Positions 8,321 through 17,160 of a stretch of DNA of 64,000 nt are shown in pieces. The stretch is from Halotia branconii CENA392 (GTDB taxonomy: Bacteria > Cyanobacteriota > Cyanobacteriia > Cyanobacteriales > Nostocaceae). Location of the stretch: assembly GCF_029953635.1 (NCBI RefSeq), contig NZ_CP124543.1, forward strand, positions 1,839,455 to 1,903,454, in the 5' to 3' direction. A model generated the notes under the pieces. That model was not told where the DNA came from. It did no database searches and was given only the letters and a program-made list of their open reading frames with translations. Made by a program: the position numbers and the translations under genes. Numbering within the stretch: the stretch's first letter is position 1; every line of letters begins with the position of its first letter.

Positions 8321-9004
8321 TTAAGAGCAGTTTTTATCAGTTATTTCACATATATTGTAAATTTCTAGTTTAGCTTCGCCAAGGCGGTAAGCAGCTCGAT
8401 GCCACGGCAAAGGAGCAGCATCTGGCAGTGAAGTTGCTTGCTGATCTATTGCTCTGACTAATATTTGTTTATTAAATGTAGTTGAAGTTCCGAGACTATT
8501 AGAACTACTAAAAGCTAAGTGATTAGCAAGCATTTCTACTTTCCATTTTCCTTGACCTATTGGGATTGGTTGTGAAATTTGTTGAATTACTAATACATAC
8601 TCAGTGCCTCGATTAATATTTTCCAACTGTGTAGTTGCAGTTAAAGAGGTAATTTCTGATTTAAATTTCGGTTTTAAATCATTGCTTAATAATTGTGAAC
8701 TAATCTCCCAAATTGTATTTGGTAGCTGTTGCTCAGACCAGTTAAGCATTAGGGTCATAGTTTCACCTACAAAGCGACGAATTGTCTCTGGATATCGCTC
8801 AAAACTTGGTTTGGCATCTGCGATTATGGCATTACCATCAACGAGTTGTACCAAACTTTGAGGTGTCATTTGCCGACTTAAGTCTTGTAACAATGCCCCG
8901 TGGAATATTAGTAATAATAAGGTAAATAAGTGTAAGCTAAATGTTCCTACAGCTAACAGTGGTAAGATACTACTTTTTTTATTTTCTGGTTTCAGTAATT
9001 GCAT
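8321..9004 (-). CDS. VirB8-like inner-membrane protein, paralogue 2
   Basis: This 227-residue protein has a short cytoplasmic start, one membrane helix (about 14-36, with FSLHLFTLLLLIFHG) and a periplasmic domain of about 190 residues. It is a clear paralogue of the next gene upstream: both share FSLH in the helix, a SLVQLVDG or NFVQMIDG motif, PETIR-FV, MLNWS/MFNWS, a central strand ending in GKW+V-M, then FNK-LVRAID and LEIY-I-. Single-pass topology, size and position before the VirB10-like gene suggest VirB8/TraE, which has an NTF2-like periplasmic fold. Sequence alone gives only moderate support. Confidence 0.6.
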   Translation of the reverse strand: MQLLKPENKKSSILPLLAVGTFSLHLFTLLLLIFHGALLQDLSRQMTPQSLVQLVDGNAIIADAKPSFERYPETIRRFVGETMTLMLNWSEQQLPNTIWEISSQLLSNDLKPKFKSEITSLTATTQLENINRGTEYVLVIQQISQPIPIGQGKWKVEMLANHLAFSSSNSLGTSTTFNKQILVRAIDQQATSLPDAAPLPWHRAAYRLGEAKLEIYNICEITDKNCS

Positions 9005-9049
9005 AAATATTTAAGTAGATACAATCGCAAAATTACCAAATCAAAAAAC

Positions 9050-9874
9050 TTATTTGATAAACGGATCAGCTTTTTTACTGTTTTCACATTGCTTTAATTG
9101 AGTTTCATTCAGATTATTATATTCATCTATCAAACAAAGATTACGAATTTCATAAATTTCCAATCCCTCAGTACGGTTGCTATAAATGGCTTTTTGTAAA
9201 TCGGTGCTATTTTCAGCTAGGGGATAAGGAAAATAATCTATAGCACGTACTAATAAATCTTTATTAAAAGTAGTTATTCTTCTTCTATCATCACCGCGTT
9301 TTTTCTGGATTAAGTCAGCTACCATGCCTACTCGCCATTTACCTGGGGCAATTTTTTTAGGTGGATAAACCCGCTTGATAACTAACTGTGCTGACATCCC
9401 TTGGTTAGGGTTGGTAGAAAAAACTTCTGGTGGTGTGATTTGAGCGATCGCACCTACAAAACCTTTGCGAAAGTCTTCTGAGAGGGCGAAGCTAGCCACC
9501 CAACTACTAGTAGTAACTTTTTGGCTACCACCTGATGGTGTTCGCACCAGTATGCCTAAATCTGGCTTAGGTTTAGTGGCTTCTTCAAAATTTGTCGGTG
9601 GGAGATTTCCAGACCAGTTAAACATGGCTGTCATGGTTTTACTGACGAATAGACGAATCGTTTCTGGTTCTCTGGCTAAATCATCAGCAGCAGCTATCGG
9701 TTTACCATCGATCATCTGCACAAAGTTAGGCGGTTTTCTCAAGCTGAGTTGACGAATTTCTAAGCCTTGGAAGATGAATAAAAGTAACACCAATATATGC
9801 AAACTGAATGTGGCGATCGCAAAGGTTGTGAGAATATTACCAGTTCGTTGTCTTTTCTTGAGTAAATTTACCAT
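9050..9874 (-). CDS. VirB8-like inner-membrane protein, paralogue 1
   Basis: This 274-residue protein has one N-terminal membrane helix (about 15-37) and a periplasmic domain. It shares the motifs NFVQMIDGKPI, PETIRLFVSKTMTAMFNWSG, APGKWRVGMVADL, TFNKDLLVRAIDYF and GLEIYEI with the shorter downstream gene, and has an extra segment of about 45 residues around 105-150. Two adjacent VirB8-like genes suggest a heteromeric periplasmic ring. An NTF2-like fold is the expected result if the VirB8 reading is right. Confidence 0.6.
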   Translation of the reverse strand: MVNLLKKRQRTGNILTTFAIATFSLHILVLLLFIFQGLEIRQLSLRKPPNFVQMIDGKPIAAADDLAREPETIRLFVSKTMTAMFNWSGNLPPTNFEEATKPKPDLGILVRTPSGGSQKVTTSSWVASFALSEDFRKGFVGAIAQITPPEVFSTNPNQGMSAQLVIKRVYPPKKIAPGKWRVGMVADLIQKKRGDDRRRITTFNKDLLVRAIDYFPYPLAENSTDLQKAIYSNRTEGLEIYEIRNLCLIDEYNNLNETQLKQCENSKKADPFIK

Positions 9875-9900
9875 TGTCTCAATTAATTACGAATTATAAA

Positions 9901-10953
9901 TTAATATATCCTCTCCCTCGCCAAAGAGGCTGTGTTACTAATAGCGTTGAAAACTGCAAACCCTCCAGCCGCAGCCACAAGCAAAGATAAAATTGGTGCT
10001 AAAACTCCCAGAAAAATTATAAACCACATTAAATCAGGATTAGCACTAGGATTCTCGGCTGGACCATTAACAATCACTGAGGCAGTTAATACAGCAATAA
10101 TATTAAATGAAATCTTAGCAATTCCCACAGATAAAAACCCTGTCAGCCAAGCAAAAATCGGCTTACCAGCTACAGGAAGCAAAGAGCCACCTACAGCTAT
10201 TGGTCCTAATGCTGCTATCAATAACATCGTCGCTTCTATCAAATTTTGAAAAGCATATTGTAAGGAAAATAAAAAACTTTTAATACTAGTTTGGACTGTA
10301 TTACCTAACAAAGAATTAAATGCAATATCTGAGACAATCCCTGTACCAAATCTAATCTGATTAACTTGATTTTCTAATCTATTTATCCAAGTTCTATTTC
10401 CATATAAATCTCTATAGTCTCGCCAAAGGTCGTCAATTTTTTCGCTGGCTTTGGCAAAGCATTGAGTTTGTTGTTCACCAGTCAATGATTGACAAGGACG
10501 AAGTAAAGAACCAGCCACTTCTTCAGCAACACTCATATTTACTGCTTGCTGATAAGTTTGATTAGCATCGGCTGTAGTCACTATTTGCTGATTCGCGGTG
10601 TTAATAAAGTTTCTGACTCCCAGTGTTAGGTTAGAAAGTATACTGCCCGATCCCGAACTGCTTAATAATAAGACTACCACGAAAGGCCAAATTAAAGCCG
10701 ATATAGAGCGAGAATATTCACTGTAGATTAAATCTTTTAGCCATTGCATCATAAAAAACAGTAGCGTTCCTACTGCGAAAAACACACCTAAATTTGTTAG
10801 CGATCCATATAAGTTATTGCTGGTATTATTTTGTAATAAATCTAGCCATTGATTATCCCAACCTTCGGCAATACTTCTGGCAGTTGCAGCACCATTTTCG
10901 AGAGTATCATTGATGCCAAGTTGAGCAAATAATCGCAAAATATGAATCTGCAT
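9901..10953 (-). CDS. VirB6/TrbL-like polytopic membrane protein
   Basis: This 350-residue protein has about six membrane segments: around LTNLGVFFAVGTLLFFMM, LIWPFVVVLLLSS, a central amphipathic region with two Cys, MLLIAALGPIAVGGSLLP, GIAKISFNIIAVLTASVIV and FIIFLGVLAPILSLLVAAAGG. TrbL/VirB6 proteins have this arrangement, with a Gly-rich GPIAV loop in the second half, and form the inner-membrane channel of T4SS. It lies between the VirB5-like and VirB8-like genes, the canonical VirB6 position. A 351-base repeat-filled spacer precedes it. Confidence 0.68.
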   Translation of the reverse strand: MQIHILRLFAQLGINDTLENGAATARSIAEGWDNQWLDLLQNNTSNNLYGSLTNLGVFFAVGTLLFFMMQWLKDLIYSEYSRSISALIWPFVVVLLLSSSGSGSILSNLTLGVRNFINTANQQIVTTADANQTYQQAVNMSVAEEVAGSLLRPCQSLTGEQQTQCFAKASEKIDDLWRDYRDLYGNRTWINRLENQVNQIRFGTGIVSDIAFNSLLGNTVQTSIKSFLFSLQYAFQNLIEATMLLIAALGPIAVGGSLLPVAGKPIFAWLTGFLSVGIAKISFNIIAVLTASVIVNGPAENPSANPDLMWFIIFLGVLAPILSLLVAAAGGFAVFNAISNTASLARERIY

Positions 10954-11304
10954 TTTGAGTTATTAGGCTTTCTCTAATTAAGAAAGGTCAATGTAAAAAC
11001 GGATAAATATAAAATAGGGCTTGAATCAAACCGCAGAGGCACAGAGAAGCCAGTGCGTTGGGGAGACAGCGCTGTGGGCGGCTTTGCCGACTTGAAGCGA
11101 CTGTCGTCGGGTTCCCCGACTTGCAGCAACTGGCGCGACACAGAGGATAAGAGCTAGTTCGTGTAGGTTGGGTTAAGCACAGCGCAACCCAACATCGATA
11201 AAAGTGTTGGGTTTCTTTACATCAATCCAACCTATATTTTTTTGTATCATTTTAGTCGTGTTGGTTTGTATCTTTGCATAAAATATTGAATTTTGATCGC
11301 CAAC
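10954..11304. repeat. Repeat-filled spacer inside the T4SS-like operon
   Basis: 11029-11146 carries an element with ACCGCAGAGGCACAGAGAAG, CCAGTGCGTTGGGGAGACAG and TTGCAGCAACTGGCGCGACAC. Parts of it recur in the opposite orientation at 12180-12247 and 36425-36532. 11164-11235 carries a second repeat, GGTTGGGTTAAGCACAGCG, which pairs with CCAACCT-type ends and recurs at 45441-45515. No gene is seen. The hairpins could attenuate the distal half of the operon. Confidence 0.7.
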
Positions 11305-12084
11305 TTAGTTTTCAGTTGCTCTGCCAAATAAATCCATTTGTGAAGTAGTGCGTAAAAGTCGTGCTGCTTCTGCTGAACCATCTACTCGACGAGCGCGATT
11401 TGACTGTTCCATTTGCTGAGAAATATTAGCTAAATTTAAGTTAGAGTATTGCAAAGACTGATTTGTTATTACCGTCTGAGCAAGTGTCTCGCTGATCATT
11501 TTTGATTGATCACGTTGAATTTTAATACCTTGCAACAGCAAATTTGTTTGAGTCGCATTTGCCTGTGCTATTACTTTGTCAGCTTCTTTAAGTATGGGGT
11601 TATTGATAATATCAAATATACTTTGATTAGCCTCTTCAGCTTCTTGAACAGAGTCATCAATATTTTTCACAATCCTTTCAGTATTTTCTAAATTATTTTT
11701 TAATCGTTTTTGTCCTTCTGTTCCTAGCACTCCTTCTATAGAACTACGGGTAAGAAAACGATTAATTTCATTACTAATTGATGCTGATCTTACTGCTGGA
11801 TTATTCTCAAATTTATCTGATATGGAGTTGAGAATTAAGTCATTTTGAATTTGCTGCCCAGCCGTAATAGGATTAGGTATATTCAAATCTCCTGTAGCGC
11901 CAGTCAGAGAACTTTGAGTTCTAACTTCTAAAGGTTTTAAAGTTTCACTCAGATTATTTCTAATATAGTTTTGCAAATCTACAGAATATGATTGAAAATC
12001 AGTCCAAACATTGCCTAATTGCGCCATTGCTGGTAAGACTACTAAAAATGACAGACTAAATGTTAGAAGAATAGTTTTTCGCAT
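11305..12084 (-). CDS. VirB5/TrbJ-like exported helical protein
   Basis: This 259-residue protein has a clear signal peptide (MRKTILLTFSLSFLVVLPAMAQ, likely cleaved after AMA) and then an almost wholly helical secreted domain rich in Gln, Asn and Ser. The length, signal peptide, helical content and C-terminal heptad pattern (about 180-240) match VirB5/TrbJ, the minor pilus protein encoded between VirB4 and VirB6. Primary sequence is poorly conserved in that family, so position in the operon is the main support. The spacer on its upstream side contains an inverted-end repeat element. Confidence 0.58.
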   Translation of the reverse strand: MRKTILLTFSLSFLVVLPAMAQLGNVWTDFQSYSVDLQNYIRNNLSETLKPLEVRTQSSLTGATGDLNIPNPITAGQQIQNDLILNSISDKFENNPAVRSASISNEINRFLTRSSIEGVLGTEGQKRLKNNLENTERIVKNIDDSVQEAEEANQSIFDIINNPILKEADKVIAQANATQTNLLLQGIKIQRDQSKMISETLAQTVITNQSLQYSNLNLANISQQMEQSNRARRVDGSAEAARLLRTTSQMDLFGRATEN

Positions 12085-12139
12085 AAATCTATAACCTGGA
12101 TTTAGTTAATTAAAATCATGTATCACTTCTTAAATTACT

Positions 12140-12278
12140 TAGGACTTACGCAAAATATCTCTCTAACTCTTATTCCTCCGTGTCGCGCCAGTTGCTACAA
12201 GTCGGGGAACCCGCCCAACGCACTGGCTTCTCTGTGTCTCTGTGGTTCGATTCTTCCGTAACTAGTGCGTAAGTTCTA
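12140..12278. repeat. Small inverted-end (MITE-like) element, copy A, inside the T4SS-like operon
   Basis: It starts TAGGACTTACGCA and ends TGCGTAAGTTCTA, near-perfect inverted ends, with a 139-base span. The interior carries the CGCGCCAGTTGCTACAAGTC and CACTGGCTTCTCTGTG block shared with 36379-36559. It lies seven bases past the VirB4 stop codon and has no reading frame of its own. Related copies are at 23218, 31633, 34376, 36379 and 41883. Confidence 0.8.
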
Positions 12279-12284
12279 TTACTA

Positions 12285-15035
12285 TTAACCGCCTCTTAGG
12301 GAAGCTACTAACTGCCGTGCAAATACAGAAATCGCTTCGTATTTATTGCTGTATTCTCGCATTGTTTGTTTACGTGCAGATTGTTCATGAGGATTATTCG
12401 CCACTGCTGCCAATTGTTCGTAACCTGGATAATAGCGGCAGAAAGTATAAATGCCATTATCATCTAATAGCCATTGGCTATAAACGCCTTCTCTACGAGG
12501 AAAAAAGCTTTCTGTAGCATTGCGAGAAATAACTTCGCGGGGATATTTCAAAATATTGATAAAACTATCTACTGCGACTGGCTGGATGCGTCCTATTAAT
12601 CGTGTTGTTAAGTTTTGTAAAATTTTCGATGCTGCTTTAGATTTAGCAATGGTATCAGGGTCTTGGGCTGATAAAATTACCCTAATTCCAGCTTTTGCAC
12701 CGTTGGCACAAATTCTCCCTACTAAATCGGAGATTTGGTCAAATTCAAATAAAATTGGAGCTTCATCAATGAAGAATATAGAAGCGGGACTACTTAAAGC
12801 CCGTCGTAATGCTGCGGAATAAGCACTTAAGGATAAAACTGCTGCATCTTCGTTATCTGATAAGTTTCTTAAAGCAAAAACTAAAAGTTGAGCATCGGTA
12901 GGAAAGCTAGTTGGTGCAGAGATGGATTGTCCCACCCGACTAGAAAGCCAAAACCGCAGACGTAGTTGAATTTGACTCAAAGCGTCTTCAACTCTACCAC
13001 TGAGAGAATCCAATACCAAATGTTCGGGTGAGCAAAAGTAGAGAAAATCTTTTAAAGTTGGGGTTTTTTGCCAAGCTTGAGAACCAAATCCCCCCGCCAT
13101 TGCTTGACGATAGCGTTCTTTAATCCCTTCATCAGCAAAAAATGCTCCTAAAGCTAAGTTGAGTAGGGAACGTACAGTTTGCGCTAGTAGTTGGTTTTCA
13201 GTTGATGATCCTAAAACCATTGTCATTAAAGCTGATTCTAGGAAGGCAGTGTAATCTAGTATACGATCGCGCTGATCTTCAGAAGAAAGCGATCGCAAAT
13301 CTGGCTGCTCAAACAAATTATTAGCTTGTTTGGAAATATCAAAATATGCCCCATTGCCCTCCATAAACTCTGTATAATCAGTAAATGTCGAGCTACCATC
13401 TGGTTTGGGGAAATCTAACGCCACTACAGGAATGCCATGAGCTAAAGCCTGAGTTAAAATTCCTGACACCAAAACCGATTTACCAGCACGAGTTGTCGCA
13501 AATAACGCTAAGTTTTTATGTTGGTTAAATAAATCTAGATGGACTGGTGTACCTCCTTCTTCGGCAATTAACTCGAAGCCTTTATTATCACCAGCTTTAG
13601 TCAGTACTAAAGGCATCAACCCCGGAACTTCACTTGTTAAATACAACTGACGGCGGTTAAAAGGCTTAACTAATAAACCCTCCCAAACTATTGGTAAAGA
13701 TTGCAGCCAAATTTTCCAGGTATACTCTGTTTCCCTAACTACCTGGGCTGGACGTTGAAAACAATTTTCAATGTATCTGGTAGCTTCATCTAATTTTCCT
13801 GTACTAGAGCGATGAACAAAAATCGCTATACCTGTATAAATCGGTACTGCTCCTTCATATAACTGTTCTTGTGCTGCTACCGACTTCTTTAACTTTAATT
13901 GAGCGTTGACATCGATAGTTTTACTTTTATCCTGCGCCATCATCGCTGTCATATTTGACTGCTTTAGCACTCGTTGCAGGGTAGTTTTGACAAATGCAGG
14001 ATTGGCAGCAGTTAACTGACAAAAAATTTCTGTATCGACTACTGTTTCTCTAGCCAGGAGTTCCCAAAAATATCGCAGTTGAGCAAATTTATTCGACCAA
14101 CCACCGGGTTTTTCTAGAAAAGTTAGCGCCCCAATGTAACGATTTTTAACATTAATCCAACGGCGATCGGCACTAGGTACACTAGACTCCATCAGCAAAG
14201 TTGTACTGTGGATATTCTCTATTAGTAATTTACTACTATCTAAGTCGGAAGAAACTTGCTCGTGCAGTCCATTTTCATCTAAATGAATTAATTGGGGAAT
14301 CTCTATCGGCTGTGTCTCATTGAATCGCCTCCAAATATGTTCCCACAAATCCTCAGCCGTCAGGGGCTTAATGTCCAATCCCATTTTGTTGGATAAAAGT
14401 TGCTCCCAGCGACAAAAACCTTGCTGGTAAGCATTTGTAATGATAGTTTCAATGCGTTGGTTTTCAATTTCTTCTAACTCACCTTTAAATTTTAACCACC
14501 ATAATTCTGCTCTAGCTAAAAATTTCTCTATCCAATCATCTGCATGACCAGCATTTGGTTCAATAGTATAAGTAACGTAAATCCGCAAAAACTTAGGCTT
14601 ACGAATCCCAGAACTAGTTAGCTCTTGCGCTCTGGCTCGTTCTGCCATTAATAAATATTTAATATCTCGTGATGGTGTGCGCTTAATTAAATCTGCTAAT
14701 TCTTGTTGGCGTTGTTTATCTGAGCTAAAAGATCCCATGTGCAGTGTCATTTTCTCACCGTCAGGCATGTCTTTTAGACCCGATTCAATATTATTAAAAA
14801 TTGTATCTATTTGTTCATCTCTTAAGGTAGTATGAATGCCTCGACATTCAAAACCAAAGACAAAGCAAAACCTATCTTGTTGGACTCCTTTGGTCAAAAT
14901 ATAAGCACCAATATCACGTCCATCAAGAGAGATGCGTAGCATTGTTGCTAAATGTAAAGCATCTTCAAATGGTGTTAATCTTGCTTCTTTTCCTGCGTTC
15001 CCGCCGATGCTTTTTTTTCCGATTTTTTGCTTCAT
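12285..15035 (-). CDS. VirB4/TraC-like T4SS assembly ATPase
   Basis: With the ATG at 15035 the protein has 916 residues. A Walker A loop, TTRAGKSVLVSG, has its GKS at residues 518-520, and a Walker B strand, IFFIDEAPILFEF, has Asp757-Glu758. Between them is the usual VirB4 region with DFPKPDGSSTFTDYTEF, and after them LSAQDPDTIAKS and TRLIGRIQ. The N-terminal 500 residues fit the VirB4 CagE/TrbE-type domain. VirB4 powers assembly of pilus and channel at the inner membrane. The start overlaps the VirB3-like gene by 71 bases; an ATG at 14942 would avoid the overlap but lacks a ribosome site. No relaxase or VirD4 neighbour is present. Confidence 0.8.
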   Translation of the reverse strand: MKQKIGKKSIGGNAGKEARLTPFEDALHLATMLRISLDGRDIGAYILTKGVQQDRFCFVFGFECRGIHTTLRDEQIDTIFNNIESGLKDMPDGEKMTLHMGSFSSDKQRQQELADLIKRTPSRDIKYLLMAERARAQELTSSGIRKPKFLRIYVTYTIEPNAGHADDWIEKFLARAELWWLKFKGELEEIENQRIETIITNAYQQGFCRWEQLLSNKMGLDIKPLTAEDLWEHIWRRFNETQPIEIPQLIHLDENGLHEQVSSDLDSSKLLIENIHSTTLLMESSVPSADRRWINVKNRYIGALTFLEKPGGWSNKFAQLRYFWELLARETVVDTEIFCQLTAANPAFVKTTLQRVLKQSNMTAMMAQDKSKTIDVNAQLKLKKSVAAQEQLYEGAVPIYTGIAIFVHRSSTGKLDEATRYIENCFQRPAQVVRETEYTWKIWLQSLPIVWEGLLVKPFNRRQLYLTSEVPGLMPLVLTKAGDNKGFELIAEEGGTPVHLDLFNQHKNLALFATTRAGKSVLVSGILTQALAHGIPVVALDFPKPDGSSTFTDYTEFMEGNGAYFDISKQANNLFEQPDLRSLSSEDQRDRILDYTAFLESALMTMVLGSSTENQLLAQTVRSLLNLALGAFFADEGIKERYRQAMAGGFGSQAWQKTPTLKDFLYFCSPEHLVLDSLSGRVEDALSQIQLRLRFWLSSRVGQSISAPTSFPTDAQLLVFALRNLSDNEDAAVLSLSAYSAALRRALSSPASIFFIDEAPILFEFDQISDLVGRICANGAKAGIRVILSAQDPDTIAKSKAASKILQNLTTRLIGRIQPVAVDSFINILKYPREVISRNATESFFPRREGVYSQWLLDDNGIYTFCRYYPGYEQLAAVANNPHEQSARKQTMREYSNKYEAISVFARQLVASLRGG

Positions 15036-15360
15036 GGTTAATTTCCAGTAAGCTTTGATAACGAGCAAAGCCTCTAGTCCAAGTGGGAACTCCAATAAAT
15101 TTGCTTAAAAAACGCCAACTTCTACCACCAGTTAATATCCACCAAGTGGCTACTCCCCAACCAGCAATTAATACTGTCCATAATCCTCTTTGAAAATCAT
15201 CTGAGAAAAGTCCACCAAATATACCATTGACGATAAAGTAGGAAGCTAAAGCAATAACTATCCAGGGAAAAATTTGATCAGCAGGAATTGGCCCTAATGA
15301 TGGTTGTGATCCGAGAATTTGGTTGACTGGACGAAATTCTTGTTCTCGTTTTTCAGACAT
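14965..15360 (-). CDS. VirB3-like small membrane protein
   Basis: This 131-residue protein has two membrane helices (about 30-50 and 59-77) and a very basic C-terminal tail (about 112-128, with KNRKKKHRRERRKR). Its position directly before, and overlapping, the VirB4 gene is that of VirB3/TraL, a two-helix protein that anchors VirB4 in the membrane and is fused to it in some systems. The overlap of 71 bases suggests translational coupling. There is no strong sequence motif, so size, topology and gene order carry the call. Confidence 0.55.
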   Translation of the reverse strand: MSEKREQEFRPVNQILGSQPSLGPIPADQIFPWIVIALASYFIVNGIFGGLFSDDFQRGLWTVLIAGWGVATWWILTGGRSWRFLSKFIGVPTWTRGFARYQSLLEINHEAKNRKKKHRRERRKRSKINTI

Positions 15361-15381
15361 AACAAATTTCTTAATGATGAA

Positions 15382-15999
15382 TTACTTACTGGTATCACCA
15401 ATGACAAAACCTGTGAGAACATCAGCCACAGTAACAGCAATTACAACTAATAAAGGTACTCTAGCAATACTTTGCCAATCTTCATCTTTACGGACTGCAT
15501 TAATTACACCAATCAGGGAAATTGCTATATACAATAAATAAATTCCTCGCAATACATTAAATATCAAACTGACTGCTGCTTGGCTGCCACTATTTTCTGT
15601 TGCACCTTGTGTTAGGTTATTCCTAAAAAAATCTTCAGCTCTTTTAAAAAATTGTGCTTGAGCTGGGGCTGCCAAATAGTCTAACCAAAATAAACTTAAA
15701 ATTACAACTACTGCCAAGATTTGTAATGGTATCAGCCATTGTTTTGATAAATCTACCTGTTGCCCAATTTTATTAATAACTGTGGCGATTAAACTACCAA
15801 ATAGTAAACAAAAAAGCAGAATAGGACTTTTGAGACTGATGACGCTGATCAAGACAGCACATGCAATTAAAAAAGGTATAGATTCTACTAAACGAAAACG
15901 CCAATAGTCTAGAATTTCTTTAAAATTATGAAATATTTTTGTTGAACTACTAGTTAAAACTTGACGAGACTTTCTTGCATTATAACTTTTTCTAGACAT
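15382..15999 (-). CDS. VirB2-like pilin candidate with an extended membrane N-terminus
   Basis: This is the first gene of the operon (205 residues). The first 110 residues have a basic start and three hydrophobic stretches (about 40-56, 58-77, 88-108), ending in LAAPAQAQ, a good signal-peptidase site near 113-116. The remaining 90 residues have the pilin plan: a short polar start, a hydrophobic helix (142-167), a charged loop RKDEDWQSIAR (170-180) and a second helix (181-201). VirB2 has a long signal peptide and two helices joined by a basic loop. The extra membrane segments before the site are unusual. If cleavage does not occur, this is simply a five-helix membrane protein. Confidence 0.5.
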   Translation of the reverse strand: MSRKSYNARKSRQVLTSSSTKIFHNFKEILDYWRFRLVESIPFLIACAVLISVISLKSPILLFCLLFGSLIATVINKIGQQVDLSKQWLIPLQILAVVVILSLFWLDYLAAPAQAQFFKRAEDFFRNNLTQGATENSGSQAAVSLIFNVLRGIYLLYIAISLIGVINAVRKDEDWQSIARVPLLVVIAVTVADVLTGFVIGDTSK

Positions 16000-17160
16000 C
16001 TGCCAATTTCCTCTATTATTTATTACGAATAACTTTAGTTGTCATTATCTGCTAATTTTGCTATTTAATTCGAGTTAGTAACCATTTTTAAAATGTTAAC
16101 GCTGTTAAAGTATAATATCTATAGTTATGGTTTACCTATTCTTAAGATTTCGTTAATCAATTTTTAACATTTAGTTAAATTAATCATATTTAGAAGTTAT
16201 TTGTGGTTTAAAAAGTGATATTTTTTTCCCAGAGTTTAGTCATGCTGCCAAGCAATAACCGATAGCAATCAGCAAAAATATATCTTGCATATTAACTATG
16301 GACTTATGAAAATATTCGATAATTTTGCTAGACAATTATGAAATAAAATCTGATATTTTATGCCATTTTTTTTGATGTTTTGCCTAGCTGGACTATCTCT
16401 GAGTCACTTTTACCGTAGATCTACGAGTATTTGATGTTTTTTAATCTTTGTCCTCTAAAATACTGTCAGTACTAAAGGTTACAACGTTTTTGCTTCTCAA
16501 ATCACATCTCCTTAACTGAAAATCCAGTTTTGATTCTAACGCCAAAATGGAAGTTGTCAAAAACAAAACTTGCAGCAATTGATTTACTGTTTTTATTTGA
16601 GGATAACTATCATACAAATAATCTACTTGTTGTGGATAGCCATCACATCGGTATATCCTTAGTTATACGCTTCACTGAAAGGTTATTGTCATTAGGCAAA
16701 TGTTAGAGTTTTTTTACAGCAGCGATCGCTAATTTTATCCTATTTGCCACACAACCGCTGCATAGTTGGTGTCTACTCCTGCTTAAGTGCGAAAATTATG
16801 TCTAGGATTTTCTCTAATGTAAGCGATCGCCATTGATGATACTTGGGATAATGAATAAAGTCACTTAGCTCTACGTAATTAACCGCTACTTGCTTGATTT
16901 CTAGGTGGAGCGTTAGCACGTTGTGTTATGGAGCTTAAACTGTTAAGTAATTTTATCAAACGTAGCATAATTATATATGTTTTTTTTATACAAAAATAAT
17001 AATCGTTCTGACTGCTATCGAGCTAAACTGCCACTTGTGTCTATCAGCTACATAAAAATACTCAGCCTTGCACTTATTGGTAGGATAGTTGCAGTGGTTA
17101 AGTTAAGGACATTTGTTTTCCTATGCCCCATGTTTATAAACGTAAGTATCTACTAAACCA
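16000..17160. other. Long divergent spacer between the T4SS-like operon and the response regulator/kinase pair
   Basis: 1161 bases contain no gene that I can support and none of the dispersed repeat families found elsewhere in the window. It is AT-rich, with T-runs and two GCGATCGC sites (about 16722 and 16822). It must hold the promoters for the pilin-first operon (leftward) and for the 17161 regulator (rightward). The first 200 bases next to the operon have A/T stretches but no motif I can name. The length is notable in a region where other spacers are full of repeats. Confidence 0.5.

Noticed and set aside
6001-15999. Integrated conjugative element or plasmid
   Set aside because: No relaxase, VirD4, integrase, attachment repeats or replication gene appears in the window, and the flanks are ordinary chromosomal genes.
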